DNA of 64,000 nt from Frateuria_A sp051900415 (lineage in GTDB: Bacteria > Pseudomonadota > Gammaproteobacteria > Xanthomonadales > Rhodanobacteraceae), in the NCBI RefSeq assembly GCF_051900415.1, contig NZ_JBHZGL010000004.1, positions 212,622 to 276,621 on the forward strand, in the 5' to 3' direction. The notes under the pieces are model-generated. The model did not search any database, was not told the origin of the DNA, and saw only the letters and a program-made list of their open reading frames with translations. A program made the position numbers and the translations under genes. This document shows, one piece after another, positions 60,902 through 64,000 of the stretch; the first letter of the stretch is position 1; each line of letters starts with the position of its first letter.

Positions 60902-61702
60902 TCAGGCGAGATGCGATGCCCACGCCGTGATGATGCGGTGTATCTCGTCCAGACCATCGAACAACGCCGCCGGCCCCGGCTGCAGGATGATCGGCGACTT
61001 CACCTCGTGCAGTTCGCCGTCGCGCACCGCCGGAATCGCCTCCCAGCCCGGTCGCTCCGCCACCCTCTCCGGCCGAAACCGCTTGCCGCACCAGGAGCCC
61101 AGGATGATGTCCGGCGCGCGGCGCACGACCTCCGCGCCATCGGCCAGGATGCGCTGTTTCGCCAGCGGCTCGCGCGCCAGCTCCGGAAACGCGTCCTCGC
61201 CGCCGGCGATACCGATCAGCTCGGCCACCCAGCGGATGCCGGTGATGATCGGCTCGTCCCACTCCTCGAAGTAGACCTTCGGCCGGCGCGGCAACTGCCC
61301 GGCCGCCGCGCGGATTTCGGCAATGTGCGCCTCCGCACGCCGGGCGTAGGCTTCGGCCTTCTCGTGGGCGCCGACCATGGCGCCAAGACGGCGGATATAG
61401 GCAAGGATGCCTTCCACGCTGCGGTGGTTGCTGATCCACACTTCCACGCCGGCCTTGATCAGCTCGCGCGCGATGTCGGCCTGGATGTCGGAAAAGCCGA
61501 TCGCCAGGTCCGGCTCAAGCTTCAGGATCTCGCCGATCTTCGCACTGGTAAATGCCGATACCTTGGGCTTTTCCTTGCGCGCCCGCGGCGGTCGCACGGT
61601 AAAGCCGGAGATGCCGACGATGCGATGCTCCTCGCCCAAGGCGTAGAGCACTTCGGTCGGTTCTTCGGTCAGACAGACGATGCGCTGCGGAAAGCCGTCC
61701 AT
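60902..61702 (-). CDS. BtuF-like (cobalamin/metal-chelate) binding protein without signal peptide
   Basis: The 266-residue protein has the type III periplasmic-binding-protein fold: RIVCLTEEPTEVLYALGEEH, RIVGISGFTVRP, LKLEPDLAIGFSDIQ, and RAPDIILGSWCGKRF. This pattern is close to BtuF and cobalamin-binding relatives. It lacks a signal peptide (starts MDGFPQR), so export, if any, is by another route, or it works in the cytoplasm. It is the last gene of a three-gene operon. The start (ATG 61702) shares one base with the stop of the YjbQ gene. Confidence 0.85.
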   Translation of the reverse strand: MDGFPQRIVCLTEEPTEVLYALGEEHRIVGISGFTVRPPRARKEKPKVSAFTSAKIGEILKLEPDLAIGFSDIQADIARELIKAGVEVWISNHRSVEGILAYIRRLGAMVGAHEKAEAYARRAEAHIAEIRAAAGQLPRRPKVYFEEWDEPIITGIRWVAELIGIAGGEDAFPELAREPLAKQRILADGAEVVRRAPDIILGSWCGKRFRPERVAERPGWEAIPAVRDGELHEVKSPIILQPGPAALFDGLDEIHRIITAWASHLA

Positions 61703-62142
61703 CAATGCCCCAGCACGGTCACTGAAACCCGGCGCTGGTGCGGTTCGCGGCGGTGTTCCCACAGGTAGATGCCCTGCCACGTGCCCAACTGCGGCTTGCC
61801 GCCATGGACCGGCACGGTGAGGCTCACGCCGGTGAGGATCGAGCGCACGTGGGCCGGCATGTCGTCCGGACCTTCGGCGTCGTGCTCGAAGAGCGGTTCG
61901 CCGTCGGGAACGGCGCGCGAAAACCAGCGCTCCAGGTCGTCGCGCACGGTCGGGTCGGCGTTCTCGCAGATCAGCAGCGAGCAGCTGGTGTGCAGCACGA
62001 AGACGTTGGCGATGCCCGTCTGCACGTGGCTGGCGGCGATCGCCTCGGCCACCTTGCCGGTGATTTCGCAAAAGCCACGGCCACGCGTGTGCACGGAGAA
62101 ACCGTTCTGGCCGACGTGCGGCGCGGGCTGGGCGTGGCTCAC
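61702..62142 (-). CDS. YjbQ/UPF0047 family protein (secondary thiamine-phosphate synthase-like)
   Basis: The 146-residue protein has the family core: RGRGFCEITGKVAEAI, NVFVLHTSCSLLICENADP, DDLERWF, HDAEGPDDMPAHVRSILTG and LGTWQGIYLWEHR. Some members have weak thiamine-phosphate synthase activity; the true role is unsettled. The start is GTG 62142, overlapping the pdxH stop (GTGA). It sits between a B6 enzyme and a B12-like binding protein. Confidence 0.9.
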   Translation of the reverse strand: MSHAQPAPHVGQNGFSVHTRGRGFCEITGKVAEAIAASHVQTGIANVFVLHTSCSLLICENADPTVRDDLERWFSRAVPDGEPLFEHDAEGPDDMPAHVRSILTGVSLTVPVHGGKPQLGTWQGIYLWEHRREPHQRRVSVTVLGH

Positions 62143-62726
62143 GGGTAAAGTAGCCGGCTGGTCCAGGTCTGGCCGTGGCGGCTCCAGCGCACCCGCTCGT
62201 GCAGGCGAAATTGTGCGCCGTACCAGAACTCGATCATGTCCGGTTCGACCACAAAGCCGCCCCAGTGCGGCGGGCGCGGCACGTCGCGACCCTCGTATTC
62301 CTTCTCGCAACGCGCGAAGCGCTGCTCGAAGGTCTCGCGATCCGGCAACGTCTGCGACTGCAGCGACGCCCAGGCGCCGATCTGGCTGCCGCGCGCGCGG
62401 CTGGCGAAATATGCCTCCGACTCCTCCGCCAGCAGCTTGCGCGCGGCGCCCTCGATGCGAACCTGCACGCCCTGGCGCAGGTGCTTCCAGTGGAAGCACA
62501 GCGCGACCTGCGGGTGCGCGTCTAACTGCACGCCCTTGTCGCTTTCGTAGTTGGTGAAGAAGCGGAAGCCGCGCTCGTCGACGCCCTTGAGCAGCACGAT
62601 GCGCGAGCTGACCCGACCGGCCGCATCGGCGGTCGCCAGGTTCATTGCGGTGGGTTCGGGGTCGCCGCCGGTGGTGGCCTCCTCGAGCAGGCCGCGGAAG
62701 GTGTCCAGGATCTCGCGTTTGAGCAT
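62139..62726 (-). CDS. pdxH: Pyridoxamine 5'-phosphate oxidase PdxH
   Basis: The 195-residue FMN enzyme oxidises PNP and PMP to PLP. It has PTAMNLATADAAGRVSSRIVLLKGVD, GFRFFTNYESDKGVQLDAHP, ALCFHWKHLRQGVQVRIEG, SRARGSQIGAWAS and VVEPDMIEFWYG then RLHER. ATG 62726 is chosen; the frame runs upstream to 62822 but the family starts near here, and AAGAG precedes it. It leads an operon with YjbQ and the BtuF-like gene. Confidence 0.95.
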   Translation of the reverse strand: MLKREILDTFRGLLEEATTGGDPEPTAMNLATADAAGRVSSRIVLLKGVDERGFRFFTNYESDKGVQLDAHPQVALCFHWKHLRQGVQVRIEGAARKLLAEESEAYFASRARGSQIGAWASLQSQTLPDRETFEQRFARCEKEYEGRDVPRPPHWGGFVVEPDMIEFWYGAQFRLHERVRWSRHGQTWTSRLLYP

Positions 62727-62765
62727 GACTCTTGCATCGTGGCGGCGCCGCGCCATCATGCGCGG

Positions 62766-63596
62766 ATGACCAACGATGCTAGCACGCAGAACGTCGCCCT
62801 CGCCGGCCACCTTCTGGATCACTATGCCGGCCGCATTGCGCGTTCACGCCGCCCCTACATCCTCGGCCTCTCCGGCCTGCAGGGCAGTGGCAAAAGCACG
62901 CTGGCGCGGGTGATGAAGGCCGAGGCCGAAGCTCGCGGCTGGCCAACCGACGTGCTCGCGCTGGACGACTTCTACTACCCGCGCAGCGAGCGCGAGACGC
63001 TGGCGCGCGAGGTGCATCCGCTGCTGCGCACGCGCGGCGTGCCCGGCACGCACGAGATCGAGCTGCTGCTCTCGGTGCTGGCCGCGCTGCCGCAGGCCTC
63101 GGAGAAGCTGCCGGTGACCTGGCCGCGCTTCGACAAGGGTCGCGATACCCGCGTGCCGCCCTCGCGCTGGCCCAAGGTCGCGCGCCCGCCGAAGCTGGTG
63201 ATCCTGGAAGGCTGGGCGCTGGGCCTGCGACCACAGTTGCAGGCGGCGCTGGAAACGCCAGTCAACGCGCTCGAACGCGACGATGACCCGGACTGCCGCT
63301 GGCGCCATTGGGTGAACAAGCAGCTGCGCGCCTACCAGCCGCTGTGGCGCAAGCTCGATGCACTGATCGTGCTGCAGGCGCCGAGCTGGGACGTCGTGCG
63401 TCGCTGGCGTGGCGAACAGGAAGAAGCGCTGCTGGCGCGCAAGGCGCCGCTGGCGATGGACGCCGAAGCGATGGTGCGTTTCCTCGCGCACTTCGAACGC
63501 CTCAGCCGCCACGCGCTCACCACCCTGCCCGCGCTGGCCGACAGCGTGGTCGAGTATGACGACGACCGCCACGTCACGGGTCTCGCCCACGCCTGA
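62766..63596 (+). CDS. P-loop kinase, D-glycerate 3-kinase / uridine-kinase-like
   Basis: The 276-residue protein has Walker A GLQGSGKST, the LALDDFYYPRSERETLAR motif, TWPRFDKGRDTRVPP and VILEGWALG, the pattern of the YggC/Tda10/GLYK group in the phosphoribulokinase/uridine kinase superfamily. Plant GLYK makes 3-phosphoglycerate from glycerate; bacterial members are little studied, so the substrate is inferred. It is divergent from pdxH with 39 bases between starts. The repeat array follows 10 bases later. Confidence 0.85.
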   Translation: MTNDASTQNVALAGHLLDHYAGRIARSRRPYILGLSGLQGSGKSTLARVMKAEAEARGWPTDVLALDDFYYPRSERETLAREVHPLLRTRGVPGTHEIELLLSVLAALPQASEKLPVTWPRFDKGRDTRVPPSRWPKVARPPKLVILEGWALGLRPQLQAALETPVNALERDDDPDCRWRHWVNKQLRAYQPLWRKLDALIVLQAPSWDVVRRWRGEQEEALLARKAPLAMDAEAMVRFLAHFERLSRHALTTLPALADSVVEYDDDRHVTGLAHA

Positions 63597-63605
63597 TGAT
63601 TGTCG

Positions 63606-64000
63606 GCCCTCACTTCCTTCGGGAGAAGATTGGGGCGATGGGCCCTGCTTGCGACGAACCAACGCCAGGGCGATGGTTGCCTCCTTCCCCGCGAGCCCCA
63701 GCCCCTCACCTCGGTCCTCTCCCCGGAGGGGAGAGGAAGACAAGCTCCGCCATCCGTGTTGCCGCATCGCGGGCGTCACCTGACTCCCTCTCCCCTTCGG
63801 GGAGAGGGTTGGAGTGAGGGGCCATTCTTGCGACGAACCAACGCCAGAGCGATGTTTCTCTCCTTCCCCGCGAGCCCCAGCCCCTCACCTCGGTCCTCTC
63901 CCCGGAGGCGAGAGGAAGATAGGCACCGCCATCCGTGTTGCCGCATCGCGTTGCGTCGCCGGACTCCCTCTCCCCTTCGGGGAGAGGGTTGGGGTGAGGG
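63606..64000. repeat. Tandem 179-bp repeat array with internal hairpins
   Basis: A unit starting GCGACGAACCAACGCCAG at 63651 recurs at 63830, giving a 179-base period; a diverged partial unit precedes it (63606-63650) and the array runs off the window end. Each unit has two G/C palindromes of the CCCTCTCCCC-GGGGAGAGGG type. I see no ORF in it beyond shadows. Confidence 0.9.

Noticed and set aside
63606..64000. Repeat array as a CRISPR locus
   Set aside because: The unit is 179 bases and repeats as a whole, with no short repeat/spacer pattern and no cas genes.

Overview
The window is a high-GC stretch of a gammaproteobacterial chromosome, most likely from the order Xanthomonadales (a Rhodanobacter/Dyella/Luteibacter-type organism). 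This is an inference from gene content and gene order: a pilBCD-coaE block, a pilG-pilH-pilI-pilJ-chpA-chpB-chpC cluster beside gshB, pilT-pilU beside proC, a ColR/ColS-like two-component pair, and many short palindromic intergenic repeats. I see no rRNA, tRNA, CRISPR array, insertion sequence or prophage.

Layout. (1) 1-10.3 kb is a surface-glycan locus. The forward half holds a GT-C-like membrane protein, a DegT-family sugar aminotransferase, a WbqC-like protein, a sulfotransferase and an FkbM-type methyltransferase. The reverse half holds a Wzx-like flippase, two family 2 glycosyltransferases and a UDP-GlcNAc 2-epimerase homologue. Most neighbours overlap by 1-8 bases. (2) 10.5-15.5 kb is pilB, pilC, pilD and coaE: extension ATPase, inner-membrane platform, prepilin peptidase, then a CoA kinase. 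No pilin gene is present. (3) 15.5-37 kb is housekeeping and envelope genes: mutT, folA, an isoaspartyl peptidase, a BlaI/M56 regulatory pair with a clear double operator, a single-chain 3-oxoacid CoA-transferase, a ColRS-like pair, tesA divergent from a YbbA/YbbP-like ABC exporter, a glutathione transferase, an anion transporter, a GSGD-repeat periplasmic protein, mazG, cysQ, nudE, an IMPase, gspN, bioA and rsmE. (4) 37-49 kb is the Pil-Chp chemosensory system on the reverse strand, with a 2048-residue ChpA. (5) 49.4-55.9 kb is gshB, a TonB-like gene, yqgE, ruvX, pyrB, a large lipoprotein and a BON protein. (6) 56-60.1 kb is pilU and pilT on the reverse strand, then proC and a YggT gene on the forward strand. 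(7) 60.1-64 kb is two small unknown ORFs, a pdxH / YjbQ / BtuF-like operon, a P-loop kinase, and a tandem 179-bp repeat array running off the window end.

How the genes work together. The two pil blocks plus the chemosensory block supply assembly (PilB, PilC, PilD), retraction (PilT, PilU) and signal control (PilG, PilH, PilI, PilJ, ChpA-C) of type IVa pili. The chemosensory set has no PilK methyltransferase here, and its ChpB has threonine where CheB has its catalytic serine, so adaptation by receptor methylation may be lost or rewired. A decayed second copy of the 3' end of chpC lies just beyond chpC. These points, with the M56 peptidase that ends in an STN-like domain, are the most unusual things I found. 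I did not find a clearly new defence or mobile system.
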